From contig NZ_CP102280.1 in the NCBI RefSeq assembly GCF_025150085.1, positions 2,855,964-2,919,963 of the forward strand: 64,000 bases of DNA, written 5' to 3'. Of the stretch, positions 54,292-63,859 are shown in pieces. The stretch's first letter is position 1; every line of letters begins with the position of its first letter. A program made the position numbers and the translations under genes. The notes beneath the pieces are model-generated. The model was not told where the DNA came from. It did not search any database and saw only the letters and a list, made by a program, of their open reading frames with translations. The DNA comes from Dorea longicatena. GTDB lineage: Bacteria > Bacillota > Clostridia > Lachnospirales > Lachnospiraceae.

Positions 54292-55053
54292 TTACTCTCT
54301 ATTCATAACTTCATCCGCCAGTCTCTGATATGCGCTTGCTCCTGTAGACTTTGGATCATACAGATTAATCGGCATACCATAACTTGGTGCTTCAGCCAAT
54401 CGGATATTTCTAGGAATAATCGTCTTATAGATGTTCTGTTGCAGGTTTTCCTTTACATTTTCCACTACCTGGAGTGAAAGATTGGTTCGTGCATCATACA
54501 TAGTAAATACAACTCCTTCAATCTCCAGAACAGGATTCAGCCTTTCTTTTACAAGCTCCACTGTATGTATTAACTGACTCAACCCTTCAAGTGCGTAATA
54601 CTCACACTGAATCGGAACCAGTACAGAATCTGCTGTTGTCATTGCATTGATCGTCAGCATACTTAACGATGGCGGACAATCAATAATGATATAATCATAA
54701 TCATCTTTGATCGGCTGAACTGCATTTCTTATAATAAATTCTTTATCATCCACACCGATCAGTTCAATTTCAGCAGCCGAGAGGTCAATGCTTGTCGGTA
54801 TCACATCCAGATTTTCAATTGCTTCCTTTTGCAGAACTTCATCTACACCAGCCTGACCAATCATAAGATCATAGATATTCTTTTCAACTTCATCTTTGTC
54901 TATTCCTAATCCACTCGTCATATTGCCCTGCGGATCCATATCAATAGCAAGAACCTTTTGTCCTTTTTCAGCAAGACATGCCGACAGATTAATAGCTGTC
55001 GTTGTTTTTCCAACGCCACCTTTTTGGTTCGCAACGGCTATAACTCGTCCCAT
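54292..55053 (-). CDS. parA: Chromosome partition ATPase ParA (Soj)
   Basis: The 253-residue ATPase is complete: AVANQKGGVGKTTTAINLSA (deviant Walker A), AIDMDPQGNMTSGLG (A'), IIIDCPPSLSMLTINAM (Walker B) and the late IPRNIRLAEAPSYGMPINLY. It works with ParB in origin segregation. It also serves as a reference for the truncated ParA at 48009, which lacks everything after ILIDC. Confidence 0.96.
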   Translation of the reverse strand: MGRVIAVANQKGGVGKTTTAINLSACLAEKGQKVLAIDMDPQGNMTSGLGIDKDEVEKNIYDLMIGQAGVDEVLQKEAIENLDVIPTSIDLSAAEIELIGVDDKEFIIRNAVQPIKDDYDYIIIDCPPSLSMLTINAMTTADSVLVPIQCEYYALEGLSQLIHTVELVKERLNPVLEIEGVVFTMYDARTNLSLQVVENVKENLQQNIYKTIIPRNIRLAEAPSYGMPINLYDPKSTGASAYQRLADEVMNRE

Positions 55054-55121
55054 TTAATTATCACCTTCCCTTATTTCACATGATTCTAGTATATCACTTT
55101 TCAGAATACTTATCCAGAAAA

Positions 55122-55137
55122 TGTTTCACGTGAAACA
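55122..55137. promoter_or_regulatory. parS site
   Basis: The sequence is the exact 16-bp palindrome TGTTTCACGTGAAACA, the consensus bacterial parS, 69 nt upstream of parA. Confidence 0.95.
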
Positions 55138-55218
55138 TAGATTTTCCCTTTTCCATAAATATAAAACCGTTCTATATATTATTTTCGTTATCTTTGTGTG
55201 ACATACGATTTTTGTGAA

Positions 55219-55234
55219 TGTTTCACGTGAAACA
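55219..55234. promoter_or_regulatory. parS site
   Basis: A second exact TGTTTCACGTGAAACA copy lies 97 nt from the first, in the same gap between parA and the divergent hydrolase gene. The gap (55054-55400) holds no gene. Confidence 0.95.
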
Positions 55235-55346
55235 TTTGTTTTTACCACTTGCTTTATTATTCGTGTCCCTTCTTTTCATATATTCCAAGTAAAATGTCCT
55301 ATTTCCTTCACTTTGTTCATTTTATGCTCATTTTGTAAAGGCAATC

Positions 55347-55375
55347 TTCCAATTCATAAGTAAATATAGTATAAT
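55347..55375 (+). promoter_or_regulatory. Promoter of the alpha/beta-hydrolase gene
   Basis: A perfect TATAAT lies at 55370-55375, with a poor TTCCAA 17 nt upstream. The start codon is 26 nt further on. Confidence 0.5.
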
Positions 55376-55400
55376 TAGGAAAAGAAAGTGAGGTATCAGC

Positions 55401-56273
55401 ATGAACTGGAAAAAGACATTATTATTCATCTCAACAGCAATTGGAACGACAACCTTAGCATTCCATGTAATAAATAAATTCATATTCAACGCCTCCGATG
55501 AACATTCAGAAGAAGATGAATCCAATTACTATAATTGGAAATTTGGAAATATATATTATAAAAAAGAAGGAACTGGTTCTCCGGTTCTTCTTATTCATGA
55601 TCTGAATCATTACAGTTCTTCTATGGAATGGGATAAAGTAATCGGTACTCTTTCCAAAGAACACACAGTATATACGATAGACCTTCTCGGATGCGGCAAA
55701 TCCGACAAGCCCGCAATTACATATACCTGCTATCTGTATGTTCAACTGCTTACTGATTTTATTCGTGATATTATAGGTGAAAAGACAGATATCGTAGCTA
55801 CCGGGGCTTCAGCCTCCTTTGTAACAGCTGCCTGTCAGAATATAGCCGACCAGATTGACCATATTATTCTGGTTTGTCCGGAAAGCACACATGCACTTGC
55901 AAAAGCTCCAAATCACAAATCAAAACTACTTGCAAAGATAATAAATATCCCTATATATGGAACATTTATTTATAATGTTGGCGCACGCAACACCGCTCTT
56001 TCCGACTCAGCAGAGTGTAAATATCTCTACGCCAGCATTTTAGGACATTACACAACTGTAAATGTTGCCCACTGTCTCGAAGGACTTACAACCTCAATTG
56101 CAGTAATCACAGGTAAAAACGCACCAGAAACATCACAAAAAGCCACCGAATACTGCCACATACTTCCATCTATCGAACACCTCGAAGTCCCAGGCAGCGG
56201 ATTACTTCCACAACGCGAAAATGTCAATGCATTCTTGGAGCAACTAGACCTACTATTAAGTGACAACTGCTAA
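55401..56273 (+). CDS. Alpha/beta-hydrolase fold protein, probably without a full catalytic triad
   Basis: The 290-residue protein has an N-terminal membrane helix and an alpha/beta-hydrolase core (PVLLIHDLNHYSSSMEWDKV, TIDLLGCGKSDKP). The nucleophile elbow is ATGASASF, with Ser present but the second Gly changed to Ser. The expected late Asp falls in AVITGKNAPE, and the His motif (GxGHLP) reads PGSGLLPQREN, with Leu instead of His. The gene faces parA across the parS region. It may be a binding protein or scaffold rather than an enzyme. A GTGAGG site precedes ATG 55401. Confidence 0.75.
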   Translation: MNWKKTLLFISTAIGTTTLAFHVINKFIFNASDEHSEEDESNYYNWKFGNIYYKKEGTGSPVLLIHDLNHYSSSMEWDKVIGTLSKEHTVYTIDLLGCGKSDKPAITYTCYLYVQLLTDFIRDIIGEKTDIVATGASASFVTAACQNIADQIDHIILVCPESTHALAKAPNHKSKLLAKIINIPIYGTFIYNVGARNTALSDSAECKYLYASILGHYTTVNVAHCLEGLTTSIAVITGKNAPETSQKATEYCHILPSIEHLEVPGSGLLPQRENVNAFLEQLDLLLSDNC

Positions 56274-56394
56274 TTCAAGGATTTGCACTAATATAGTATA
56301 AGCCAATTACTATTTCAAAGACTATCATTAACATTCATAAACAAACGCAGTTATTATTATACATTCCATCCATCAGCAACCTACACACACGTAC

Positions 56395-56434
56395 AAAGGG
56401 AGGATGTTTCACGTGAAACATCCTCCCTTTTACC
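56395..56434. terminator. parS site inside a 36-bp perfect palindrome / terminator
   Basis: The third exact parS (56405-56420) is the centre of a perfect 36-nt palindrome at 56395-56430, flanked by AAAGGGAGGA and its complement and ending in TTTT. It lies between the convergent hydrolase and rsmG genes, so it can act as a bidirectional terminator and a ParB site. Confidence 0.85.
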
Positions 56435-56525
56435 AATTTTTTCTCTTCCTGTTTCCAACACCTATCCTCATCCACGCATCACCCCTACACTCTCATTATT
56501 TAATCATTGCCGCCCGCGAAAACCA

Positions 56526-56573
56526 GATGGAATGAAAATGAGATAGGAATCCCTATCTCATTTTCATTCCATC
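56526..56573. repeat. Perfect 22-bp inverted repeat
   Basis: Positions 56526-56547 and 56552-56573 are exact inverted copies around a 4-nt AATC loop, 25 nt beyond the rsmG stop. No long T-run follows on either strand, so it is either a hairpin-only terminator or a separate element. Confidence 0.8.
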
Positions 56574-56598
56574 CCGGGGTAAGCCATTTCTCCAACGA

Positions 56599-57312
56599 TT
56601 AAACAATCGGCTCCCTTGAAGGCATCCCTGCCTTTCTCGGATACTTCTTAGCCGTATTCTTCACTTTGTGGATCTTTACAAAGGATCTTCCGATATCCGT
56701 TCCCGGCAATTCGAATTTCACTACATCTTCTATCTCTCCTCCAAGCACTTTCACCGCTTTTTTCGATCCTTTTACCTCTTCATCAATCTCACCTGATTTA
56801 TAAGGTATAAACATACCGCCTACTTTTACATAAGGAAGGCAATATTCACTCAATGTCGCCAGATTTGCAACTGCTCTGGATACACACAGATCATACTTTT
56901 CTCTATATGCTGCATCTTTGGCATAATCTTCTGCTCTTCCATGAATTGTGTGGATATCTTCCAGCCCCAGCTCTTCAATCACCGTATTGAGGAACTTAAT
57001 CCGCTTATTCAGTGAATCCAGTAATGTTACTTTCAAATGTGGGAATGCAATTTTCAGCGGTAATCCAGGAAAACCAGCTCCTGTACCCACATCGATCACT
57101 GTATCCACATGATTCATATTCATTACTTTTACAATCGACAAGCTGTCTACATAATGCTTCTCTACAACTTCTTCATATTCTGTGATTCCGGTCAGGTTCA
57201 TCACCTTATTCCACTCTTCAAGAAGCTTATGATAGATATCAAACTGCTCTTTCTGCTCGTCTGTGATCTCTATCCCTATCTTTTCCAGGCTTTTTTTCAA
57301 AATCTGGTCCAT
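56599..57312 (-). CDS. rsmG: 16S rRNA (guanine527-N7)-methyltransferase
   Basis: The 237-residue enzyme has the GidB pattern: NLTGITEYEEVVEKHYVDSL, SAM motif IDVGTGAGFPGLPLKIAFPH, and the basic C-terminus KIHKVKNTAKKYPRKAGMPS. It methylates G527 of 16S rRNA with SAM. It is transcribed away from the origin, with a 240-nt AT-rich gap after mnmG. Length is normal. Confidence 0.96.
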   Translation of the reverse strand: MDQILKKSLEKIGIEITDEQKEQFDIYHKLLEEWNKVMNLTGITEYEEVVEKHYVDSLSIVKVMNMNHVDTVIDVGTGAGFPGLPLKIAFPHLKVTLLDSLNKRIKFLNTVIEELGLEDIHTIHGRAEDYAKDAAYREKYDLCVSRAVANLATLSEYCLPYVKVGGMFIPYKSGEIDEEVKGSKKAVKVLGGEIEDVVKFELPGTDIGRSFVKIHKVKNTAKKYPRKAGMPSREPIV

Positions 57313-57552
57313 ATTTTTCTCCTTTTTTCTCTCTAAAATTAATAAGTATATAAAATGTATGATTTTTCATCTTATTCATTTTATATACTTATCATTATAT
57401 TTACTGTGTAATTATATTTTTAGCGTATATTAATATTAATACATTTATTTTTGTGTTAGATGTTTTTCTTACTGATATACTTCATTATATTACAGCTACT
57501 CATCCCGCTTTTCTTACTTTTTCATCACATTTATTAATTTATCTATGATTTC

Positions 57553-59463
57553 TTATCTGTGATTTCCGCTCAGATACACAAGCAATACTGATATATCTGC
57601 CGGAGATACACCAGAGATACGCGATGCCTGCCCGATTGACACCGGTCTGTACTCTTTCAGCTTCTGAACTGCCTCAATACGAAGGCTGTTCACTGCATCA
57701 TAGTCCATATCTTCCGGAATTTTCTTATTCTCCATCTTCTTGAACTGCTCTACCTGGCGTTTCTGACGTTGGATATAACCGTCATATTTCAGAGAAATAT
57801 CCACCTGCTCGATCACTTCTGCTGCCAGATCTTTCGGAAGTTCCGGTCTCGTCACATCAATAGCCGTAACAGCTTCGTAAGATAATTCCGGTCTCCTTAT
57901 CAGTTCTGCCAGACTGCTTCCTGAATTCAAAGGTGTACTTTCATAAGATTCCAGAAGTTCCTGTACCTTTTCACTGGTTCCGACATAGGCATTCTTTAAT
58001 CTCTCGATCTCAGACTCGATCAGTCTTTCTTTCTCTTTCAGACGATCATAACGCTCCTGTGAGATCAAACCGACTTCATAGCCTTTTTCTGTCAGACGCT
58101 GGTCCGCATTATCCTGTCTAAGGAGCAGACGGTACTCTGCTCTCGAAGTCATCATTCGGTACGGTTCATGGCTTTCCTTTGTAACCAGATCATCGATCAG
58201 AACGCCGATATAAGCCTCTGAGCGGTCTAACACTAAGGATTCCTTGCCCTGCAGCTTTCTGGCGGCATTTATGCCCGCTATAAGGCCCTGTGCGGCAGCT
58301 TCTTCATAGCCCGAGCTTCCGTTGAACTGACCGGCACTGAATAAGCCGCTGATATTGCGGAATTCCAGTGATGGTTTTAACTGTCTCGCATCGATACAGT
58401 CATACTCGATCGCATACGCATTCCGCACGATCTTCACATGCTCCAGTCCCGGAACACTGCGGTACATTGCATACTGTACATCTTCAGGCAGCGAACTTGA
58501 CATTCCGCCGATGTACATCTCATCTGTCTCCAGCCCTTCCGGTTCCAGGAATACCTGATGACGTTTTTTGTCCGCAAATTTTACCACTTTATCTTCGATA
58601 GACGGACAATATCTCGGTCCCGTACCCTCGATCATGCCGGAATATAGCGGCGATCTGTCCAAATTGGCACGGATGATCTCATGTGTCGTCTCATTTGTAT
58701 AAGTCAGCCAGCAGGATGCCTGGTCGATCTGCACATCGTCCGGATTCGTGGTAAATGAAAATGGTACCACTCTTTCATCTCCGAACTGTTCTTCCATCTT
58801 GCTGAAATCAACTGTTTTCCGGTCTACTCTGGCAGGTGTTCCTGTCTTAAAACGGTACATTTTAATGCCCAGTTCTTTCAGACAGTCAGTCAGATGATTG
58901 GCCGCCTGCAGTCCGTTCGGGCCTGTATACTGACTCACATCACCATAAATGCATCGTGCTTTCAGGTAAGTTCCGCTACAGATGATAACCGCCTTACAGT
59001 GATATGTTGCACCGGAAAATGTCTGCACTCCCGTGATCTTTCCATCTTCCACAAGGAGATTGGCAACCTCTCCCTGTTTGATCTCCAGGTTCTCCTGAGC
59101 CTCCAGTACGCGGCGCATCGTTCTGCTGTACACTGCTTTGTCTGCCTGTGCACGGAGCGAATGTACCGCAGGACCCTTGGATTTATTTAACATTTTTGAC
59201 TGGATAAATGTACGGTCGATGACCTTTCCCATCTCTCCGCCAAGGGCATCCAGCTCTCTTACCAGATGTCCTTTCGAGCTTCCGCCGATATTCGGATTAC
59301 ACGGCATCATCGCAATGCTGTCCACACTTACGGTAAATACCAGTGTCTGAAAGCCCAGTCTCGCCGTCGCCAGTGCTGCCTCACAACCTGCGTGGCCGGC
59401 ACCGATGACTACGACATCATATTTATCTTTATTTTCCCATACAGAATTTGCTGAATATCTCAT
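57553..59463 (-). CDS. mnmG: tRNA uridine-5-carboxymethylaminomethyl modification enzyme MnmG (GidA)
   Basis: The 636-residue protein starts with an FAD-binding fold ([20 protein letters not shown]). It carries the [24 protein letters not shown] motif and the late [20 protein letters not shown]. With MnmE it installs cmnm5U34 in tRNAs, using FAD, GTP and glycine or ammonium with a folate. It overlaps the end of mnmE by 35 nt. The gene is complete. Confidence 0.97.
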   Translation of the reverse strand: MRYSANSVWENKDKYDVVVIGAGHAGCEAALATARLGFQTLVFTVSVDSIAMMPCNPNIGGSSKGHLVRELDALGGEMGKVIDRTFIQSKMLNKSKGPAVHSLRAQADKAVYSRTMRRVLEAQENLEIKQGEVANLLVEDGKITGVQTFSGATYHCKAVIICSGTYLKARCIYGDVSQYTGPNGLQAANHLTDCLKELGIKMYRFKTGTPARVDRKTVDFSKMEEQFGDERVVPFSFTTNPDDVQIDQASCWLTYTNETTHEIIRANLDRSPLYSGMIEGTGPRYCPSIEDKVVKFADKKRHQVFLEPEGLETDEMYIGGMSSSLPEDVQYAMYRSVPGLEHVKIVRNAYAIEYDCIDARQLKPSLEFRNISGLFSAGQFNGSSGYEEAAAQGLIAGINAARKLQGKESLVLDRSEAYIGVLIDDLVTKESHEPYRMMTSRAEYRLLLRQDNADQRLTEKGYEVGLISQERYDRLKEKERLIESEIERLKNAYVGTSEKVQELLESYESTPLNSGSSLAELIRRPELSYEAVTAIDVTRPELPKDLAAEVIEQVDISLKYDGYIQRQKRQVEQFKKMENKKIPEDMDYDAVNSLRIEAVQKLKEYRPVSIGQASRISGVSPADISVLLVYLSGNHR

Positions 59464-60811
59464 TAACCAAATCTTCTCCTATCGTTTCGCCGGTGATATT
59501 ACCGAGAGCTTCATACGCATCCATAAGGTCGATCGAATAGAAATCCTCCGGCATATCCGCGGCAATGCTGTCATTCACACGTTCCAGTGCAGCATATGCA
59601 TCCTGAAGCGCTGTTTTCTGTCTCACATTTGTAATATAGATTTCATCATTAAATGTCAGTTCTCCCTGGAAGAACATCTCCTTTAACGTATCTTCCAGCT
59701 CTTCGATTCCCTGTACATTCTTTGCAGAGATCTCGATCACCGGAAATTCTTCCGGCAGTTCTTCCTGTTCTTTTGTCACCTGCATATCCAGATCGGATTT
59801 ATTTAACAGGATGATCGCACGTTTGCCTTTGATCAGATGCAGGATCTCTGCATCATTTTCATCCAGTGGTCTGGATGCATCGATCACATACAGGATCAGG
59901 TCTGCCTTGTCCGCATATTCTTTCGCACGATCAACACCGATCTTCTCCACCACATCTTCCGTATCACGGATACCGGCAGTATCCATAATATTTAAGGAAA
60001 TGCCCTTCAGATTCAGGTGTTCTTCCAGTACATCTCTTGTCGTACCGGCAATATCAGTAACGATTGCCCGGTCTTCTCCGAGAAGTACATTTAACAGAGA
60101 GGATTTTCCCGCATTCGGTTTCCCGAGGATGACTGTGCGTACGCCCTCTTTTATAATCCTACCATCATCACAGCTATCTAGCAATCTTTTCATTGCTTCC
60201 ATGATCTCATCGACGACTTTTTTCAGTGTTTCTCCATAGCCGTCAACACTGATATGCTCCGGATCGTCCAGTGCAGTCTCGATAAATGCAGTATGATACA
60301 GGATCTTTTCGCGCATTTCGCTAATCTTATCTTTGATATTTCCTTTTAACTGGCTTACCGAACTCTGCAATGCATATTCGTTCTGCGATGCGATCAGATC
60401 ACCAACTGCTTCTGCCTGCGAAAGATCCAGTCTTCCGTTCAGGAATGCACGCTTAGTGTACTCTCCCGGCTCTGCCGGGCGTGCACCGTTTTTGATCAGG
60501 ACTTCGAGAATTCGTTTTACCACATAGACACCGCCGTGACAGTTGATCTCTACCGTGTCTTCACCGGTATAGCTGTGCGGCCCGCGCATCAGCATGACCA
60601 GGACCTCGTCAATTACCTGTTCTCCATCAACAATATATCCATAATGAATGGTATGTGACTTCTGATCACATAGTTTTTTCTCTTTTTTCCCCTTATATAC
60701 CCGGTCTGCGATCTGAAATGCTTCCGGTCCGCTCATTCGTACAATTCCTATTCCCGAATTACTCATTGCCGTAGATATTGCGGCAATCGTGGAGTTATAT
60801 AATTGTTCCAT
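59429..60811 (-). CDS. mnmE: tRNA modification GTPase MnmE (TrmE)
   Basis: The start is ATG 60811, five nt after GGAGG; the frame extends to a TTG at 60823. The 460-residue protein has an N-terminal folate-binding domain, a central G domain ([39 protein letters not shown]) and the C-terminal catalytic CMGK box. It partners with MnmG, whose gene overlaps its 3' end. All catalytic motifs are present. Confidence 0.97.
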   Translation of the reverse strand: MEQLYNSTIAAISTAMSNSGIGIVRMSGPEAFQIADRVYKGKKEKKLCDQKSHTIHYGYIVDGEQVIDEVLVMLMRGPHSYTGEDTVEINCHGGVYVVKRILEVLIKNGARPAEPGEYTKRAFLNGRLDLSQAEAVGDLIASQNEYALQSSVSQLKGNIKDKISEMREKILYHTAFIETALDDPEHISVDGYGETLKKVVDEIMEAMKRLLDSCDDGRIIKEGVRTVILGKPNAGKSSLLNVLLGEDRAIVTDIAGTTRDVLEEHLNLKGISLNIMDTAGIRDTEDVVEKIGVDRAKEYADKADLILYVIDASRPLDENDAEILHLIKGKRAIILLNKSDLDMQVTKEQEELPEEFPVIEISAKNVQGIEELEDTLKEMFFQGELTFNDEIYITNVRQKTALQDAYAALERVNDSIAADMPEDFYSIDLMDAYEALGNITGETIGEDLVNEIFSKFCMGK

Positions 60812-60837
60812 AATTTCCTCCAATATACATTTGAGTG

Positions 60838-60872
60838 AAAAAAAGACAGGGGCCGCTTAAAGACCCCTGTCT
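60838..60872 (-). terminator. Intrinsic terminator between jag and mnmE
   Basis: AGACAGGGG and CCCCTGTCT pair across a 12-nt loop, with seven T residues next on the minus strand. It should end most transcripts of the rpmH-rnpA-yidD-yidC-jag unit before mnmE. Confidence 0.85.
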
Positions 60873-60877
60873 CTTAA

Positions 60878-61738
60878 TTATCGATTATTTCTGTTTCTTA
60901 CCAGTGTTACCACAACTCTTCTGTACGGCTCTTCACCTTCACTGTGTGTGGATACTGCCGGGTCAGACTGCAGCGCAGAGTGAATGATTCTTCTCTCGTA
61001 TGGATTCATTGGCTCAAGAGAAACTGTCTTTCTTGTTCTCTTTACTTTGCTTGCAATGTTCTTTGCAAGATTTTCCAGTGTTTCTTTTCTTCTTCTTCTG
61101 TAATCCTCTGTATCGAGTTTCACTCTTACATAGCCATCCTGCATCTTGTTGGCAACACGATTTGTAAGATACTGCAGAGAATCAAGTGTCTGTCCGCGTT
61201 TTCCGATCAGGATACCCATGTTGCTTCCTTCCATATTGATGGAAAGTGCTCCTTCTTCATCTACAACAGATGTAACTTTTACATCATCCATGCCCATTGC
61301 ATTCATCACATCGTAAATGAACTTTTCACATGTCTCGATCGTCTGTGGTTCAACTTTTGCAAGTTCTACTTCTTTCTTTGGCTCAGATTTTACTTCCGGT
61401 TTTTCTTCTCTTACATTTTTCTTTGTATGAGAATGCTCTTTTGCCGGCTTCTTCTCTGTCTTCTTCTCTGTCTTCTTCTCTGTCTTCTTCTCTGGTTTTA
61501 CTTCTTCTTTTACCGGTGTTTCAACTTTACTTTCTTCCACTGTCTCTTCAACCGGTTTTTCTTCTCGTTTTCTGCGGGCTTTGATTACTGCCTGCTTTCT
61601 TCCGATTCCAAGGAAACCTTCGCTTCCTTTTTCAACAACAATATAATCTAAGCGATCACTTGTTACACCTAACTGAACTAACGCTTCGGTGATCGCATCG
61701 TCCAATGTCTTTGCCGATACAGTAATGTAATCCTCCAT
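60878..61738 (-). CDS. jag: RNA-binding protein Jag/KhpB (SpoIIIJ-associated)
   Basis: The 286-residue protein has Jag_N at 1-50 (ITVSAKTLDDAITEALVQLG), a long charged linker with a repeated KKTE unit, a KH domain with the IGKRGQTLDSLQYL loop near 180, and an R3H domain (RRRKETLENLAKN, NPYERRIIHSAL). It binds RNA with KhpA and affects cell envelope growth. It lies 11 nt after yidC, the conserved order. The linker DNA (61448-61495) is a 12-nt tandem repeat, so its length may vary between strains. Confidence 0.94.
   Translation of the reverse strand: MEDYITVSAKTLDDAITEALVQLGVTSDRLDYIVVEKGSEGFLGIGRKQAVIKARRKREEKPVEETVEESKVETPVKEEVKPEKKTEKKTEKKTEKKPAKEHSHTKKNVREEKPEVKSEPKKEVELAKVEPQTIETCEKFIYDVMNAMGMDDVKVTSVVDEEGALSINMEGSNMGILIGKRGQTLDSLQYLTNRVANKMQDGYVRVKLDTEDYRRRRKETLENLAKNIASKVKRTRKTVSLEPMNPYERRIIHSALQSDPAVSTHSEGEEPYRRVVVTLVRNRNNR
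61448..61495. repeat. 12-nt tandem repeat in jag
   Basis: The unit CTTCTTCTCTGT occurs four times in a row, the last with one change, and encodes the KKTE repeats of the Jag linker. The unit keeps the frame. Confidence 0.8.
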
Positions 61739-61749
61739 GACAGCGCCCC

Positions 61750-62826
61750 CTAATCATTTTCGTTAAATTTCTTCACCATGTTTGCTTTTGATGCGAGACT
61801 TCCTTTCTTCGCATTTTCAGCTTTCTTGTGTGCGTTTTCTACCTTGGCTTCTCTTTCTTTTTCACTCAGGTTCGATGTACTCTGTCTCTTCTTCTGGTTC
61901 TGATTGTTCATATTCTTGGTATTCATCTGAGCCATTGCTGCGATACGTTCATTCTTCTCGCCACGTTTTACACGTTTTTCCTCAGCCTTTTCCTTATTCT
62001 GCTCCAGAATCTCTTCTACAGAAATCTTGCTTAAGTGCTTATTGATAAATACCTGCTGAACACAACGTACTACCGCACTGACGATCCAGTACAGACCGAT
62101 ACCTGTCGGAAGTGAGAATACCATAAATACCGAAAACAGTGGCATTGTGATATTCATCGTGTTCATTGTAGACGCCATCGGGTTATCTTTGTCCAGCTGC
62201 TGGCCTGAAATAGCCTGTGAAAGCTTGATACTTCCATACTGTGTCAAACCTGATAATACCGGAAGTAAAATCGCAGTAATAATGATCATGATTGCCGGGA
62301 AACCATAGCTTCCGCTGTTCTTGATCATCTGCATAGGTGAGATAGTCAGATCCGGAAGTGTCAGGAATACATTTACAGCCTTTGGAGCTGTCTTGATCTC
62401 CGGAACATATTTCTGGATATTATAGATAACCGGGTACAAAGCAAATAACAGCGGCATCTGAATCAGTAACGGAAGGCATCCTGCTGACATCGATGTACCA
62501 TATTTATCGTACACCTGCTGAATCTCTTCCTGCTGTTTCATCATGGACGCCTGGTCTTTCTTATTTTTATACTTCTTCTGTATAGCCTGAATCTCCGGAT
62601 TCATAACAGAAGACATCTTGGATGTTCTCTGCTGCTTAATCGTAAGTGGAAGTAATAATGTATACACAAAAATCGTATACAGAATAATCGACAGACCTAC
62701 CAGCCCGCTATCGCTTGGCAGACATTTGTCCAGGAAATTATAGATAAAGTTCATTACCTTACCCAGAATCCAGCAAAGCTGTCCGACAATCGGCCAGTTA
62801 GCGGCAGTCAGTAAACTTGGTACCAT
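61750..62826 (-). CDS. yidC: Membrane protein insertase YidC/OxaA
   Basis: The start is ATG 62826, 8 nt after GGAGG, rather than ATG 62841. The roughly 358-residue protein has five membrane segments and the YidC core (YTLLLPLTIKQQRTSKMSSV, LPLLIQMPLLFALYPVIYN, GIGLYWIVSAVVRCVQQVFI). A very basic C-terminal tail is thought to touch the ribosome. It inserts membrane proteins with or without Sec. The Gram-positive form usually carries a lipobox, which I do not see. Confidence 0.95.
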   Translation of the reverse strand: MVPSLLTAANWPIVGQLCWILGKVMNFIYNFLDKCLPSDSGLVGLSIILYTIFVYTLLLPLTIKQQRTSKMSSVMNPEIQAIQKKYKNKKDQASMMKQQEEIQQVYDKYGTSMSAGCLPLLIQMPLLFALYPVIYNIQKYVPEIKTAPKAVNVFLTLPDLTISPMQMIKNSGSYGFPAIMIIITAILLPVLSGLTQYGSIKLSQAISGQQLDKDNPMASTMNTMNITMPLFSVFMVFSLPTGIGLYWIVSAVVRCVQQVFINKHLSKISVEEILEQNKEKAEEKRVKRGEKNERIAAMAQMNTKNMNNQNQKKRQSTSNLSEKEREAKVENAHKKAENAKKGSLASKANMVKKFNEND

Positions 62827-62858
62827 AATTTTTTCCTCCATATGTAGTTGTAATCTTT

Positions 62859-63071
62859 TTAAGGAACAGGGTCGTAACCTCCTCTGGTAAACGGATTACA
62901 ACGCAGAATTCTCCACACCGCCAGTCGTCCTCCTTTTAATGCGCCGTATTTCTCAATTGCCTCTTTCGCATACTGAGAACAGGTCGGATAAAATTTACAG
63001 GTGGAACCGCCCTTTATCGGAGACAGATATCTCTGATAAAATCTGATACCAGTGAGCAGAATCTTCTTCAT
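62859..63071 (-). CDS. yidD: Membrane protein insertion efficiency factor YidD
   Basis: The 70-residue protein has the family signature [40 protein letters not shown] and [15 protein letters not shown]. It sits on the inner side of the membrane and helps YidC. It lies between rnpA and yidC, the conserved position. Confidence 0.96.
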   Translation of the reverse strand: MKKILLTGIRFYQRYLSPIKGGSTCKFYPTCSQYAKEAIEKYGALKGGRLAVWRILRCNPFTRGGYDPVP

Positions 63072-63077
63072 AATACG

Positions 63078-63419
63078 TTACCCCTCATCTATAATCTTAT
63101 GAAGATGACCCAGATGGAGCATTGCGCCGACAATATCTTTATAATCTTTTCCTTTGGCGCCTATTCTTGCTATAACAATTATATCTAATCCACATCTGAA
63201 TCGTTCTTCTTGCAGTCTATAGCTTTCTCGGATTAATCTTGTTAATCTGTGCCGTACTATACTGTTTCCTACTTTTTTGCTTACAGATATTCCTAATCGA
63301 TTCTGACTTGTCCCATTTTCCAGTACATACATGACCAGATATTTGTTGGCGTAAGATTTCCCTTTTCTATATATATATTGGAAATCTTTGTTCTTTTTCA
63401 GTGATTCGGAATACTTCAT
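63078..63419 (-). CDS. rnpA: Ribonuclease P protein component
   Basis: The 113-residue basic protein has YSESLKKNKDFQYIYRKGKS, SVSKKVGNSIVRHRLTRLIR and the central cleft motif typical of RnpA. It binds the RNase P RNA and helps recognise pre-tRNA leaders. It overlaps no neighbour and follows rpmH by about 50 nt. Confidence 0.97.
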   Translation of the reverse strand: MKYSESLKKNKDFQYIYRKGKSYANKYLVMYVLENGTSQNRLGISVSKKVGNSIVRHRLTRLIRESYRLQEERFRCGLDIIVIARIGAKGKDYKDIVGAMLHLGHLHKIIDEG

Positions 63420-63451
63420 TGTCTTATTCTCCTAATTTTTCTGAGTAGAAG

Positions 63452-63474
63452 AAAAGGCCACATATATGCGGCCT
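63452..63474 (-). terminator. Hairpin after rpmH (partial terminator)
   Basis: AGGCC and GGCCT with inner CATA/TATG pairing overlap the rpmH stop codon, and TTTTC follows on the minus strand. It could lower rnpA expression relative to rpmH. Confidence 0.5.
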
Positions 63475-63607
63475 ACGCTGATAATTTCTTTCTTCCTTTT
63501 GCTCTTCTTGCAGCAAGTACTTTTCTTCCACCTGCTGTGCTCATTCTAGATCTGAAGCCATGTACTTTAGCTCTCTGTCTCTTCTTTGGCTGGAATGTCA
63601 TCTTCAT
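63473..63607 (-). CDS. rpmH: 50S ribosomal protein L34
   Basis: The 44-residue protein starts at ATG 63607 ([20 protein letters not shown]) after GGAGGTGG; a longer frame from 63658 is not used. The sequence is the standard L34, ending [11 protein letters not shown]. It is the first gene left of the origin. Confidence 0.98.
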   Translation of the reverse strand: MKMTFQPKKRQRAKVHGFRSRMSTAGGRKVLAARRAKGRKKLSA

Positions 63608-63729
63608 GGATATCCACCTCCTTATTTTATTCCAAGGGGCTTGCCCCCTAATTTTCATAAGACATCAGCCTTGATTATATAAAAAAAACCGCTCTACGTC
63701 AAGCTATTCCTTAAATTTTAAAAATATAT

Positions 63730-63859
63730 TTATCCACATTTTGTGGAAAACTTTGTGGATTTTTGTGGATAACGTGTGGAAATCATATATTTTTTTAGAT
63801 TTTTTCCCCATTTCATGCGCATTTTACAAGTGTTGATAATTGGGATTGAGTTTTCCACA
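63730..63859. other. Chromosomal origin (oriC): DnaA-box cluster
   Basis: Perfect boxes TTATCCACA lie at 63730-63738 (plus) and 63764-63772 (minus). One-or-two-mismatch boxes occur at 63742, 63754, 63775 and 63851. The tract lies between rpmH and the expected dnaA, whose AGGAG site is seen at about 63992. No gene is present in 63608-64000. Confidence 0.85.

Noticed and set aside
60944-61651. Plus-strand frame of 235 codons antisense to jag
   Set aside because: It is a long run of Leu, Phe, Ser and Cys produced by the complement of the Lys/Glu repeat. It has no start signals, and jag is unmistakable on the minus strand.
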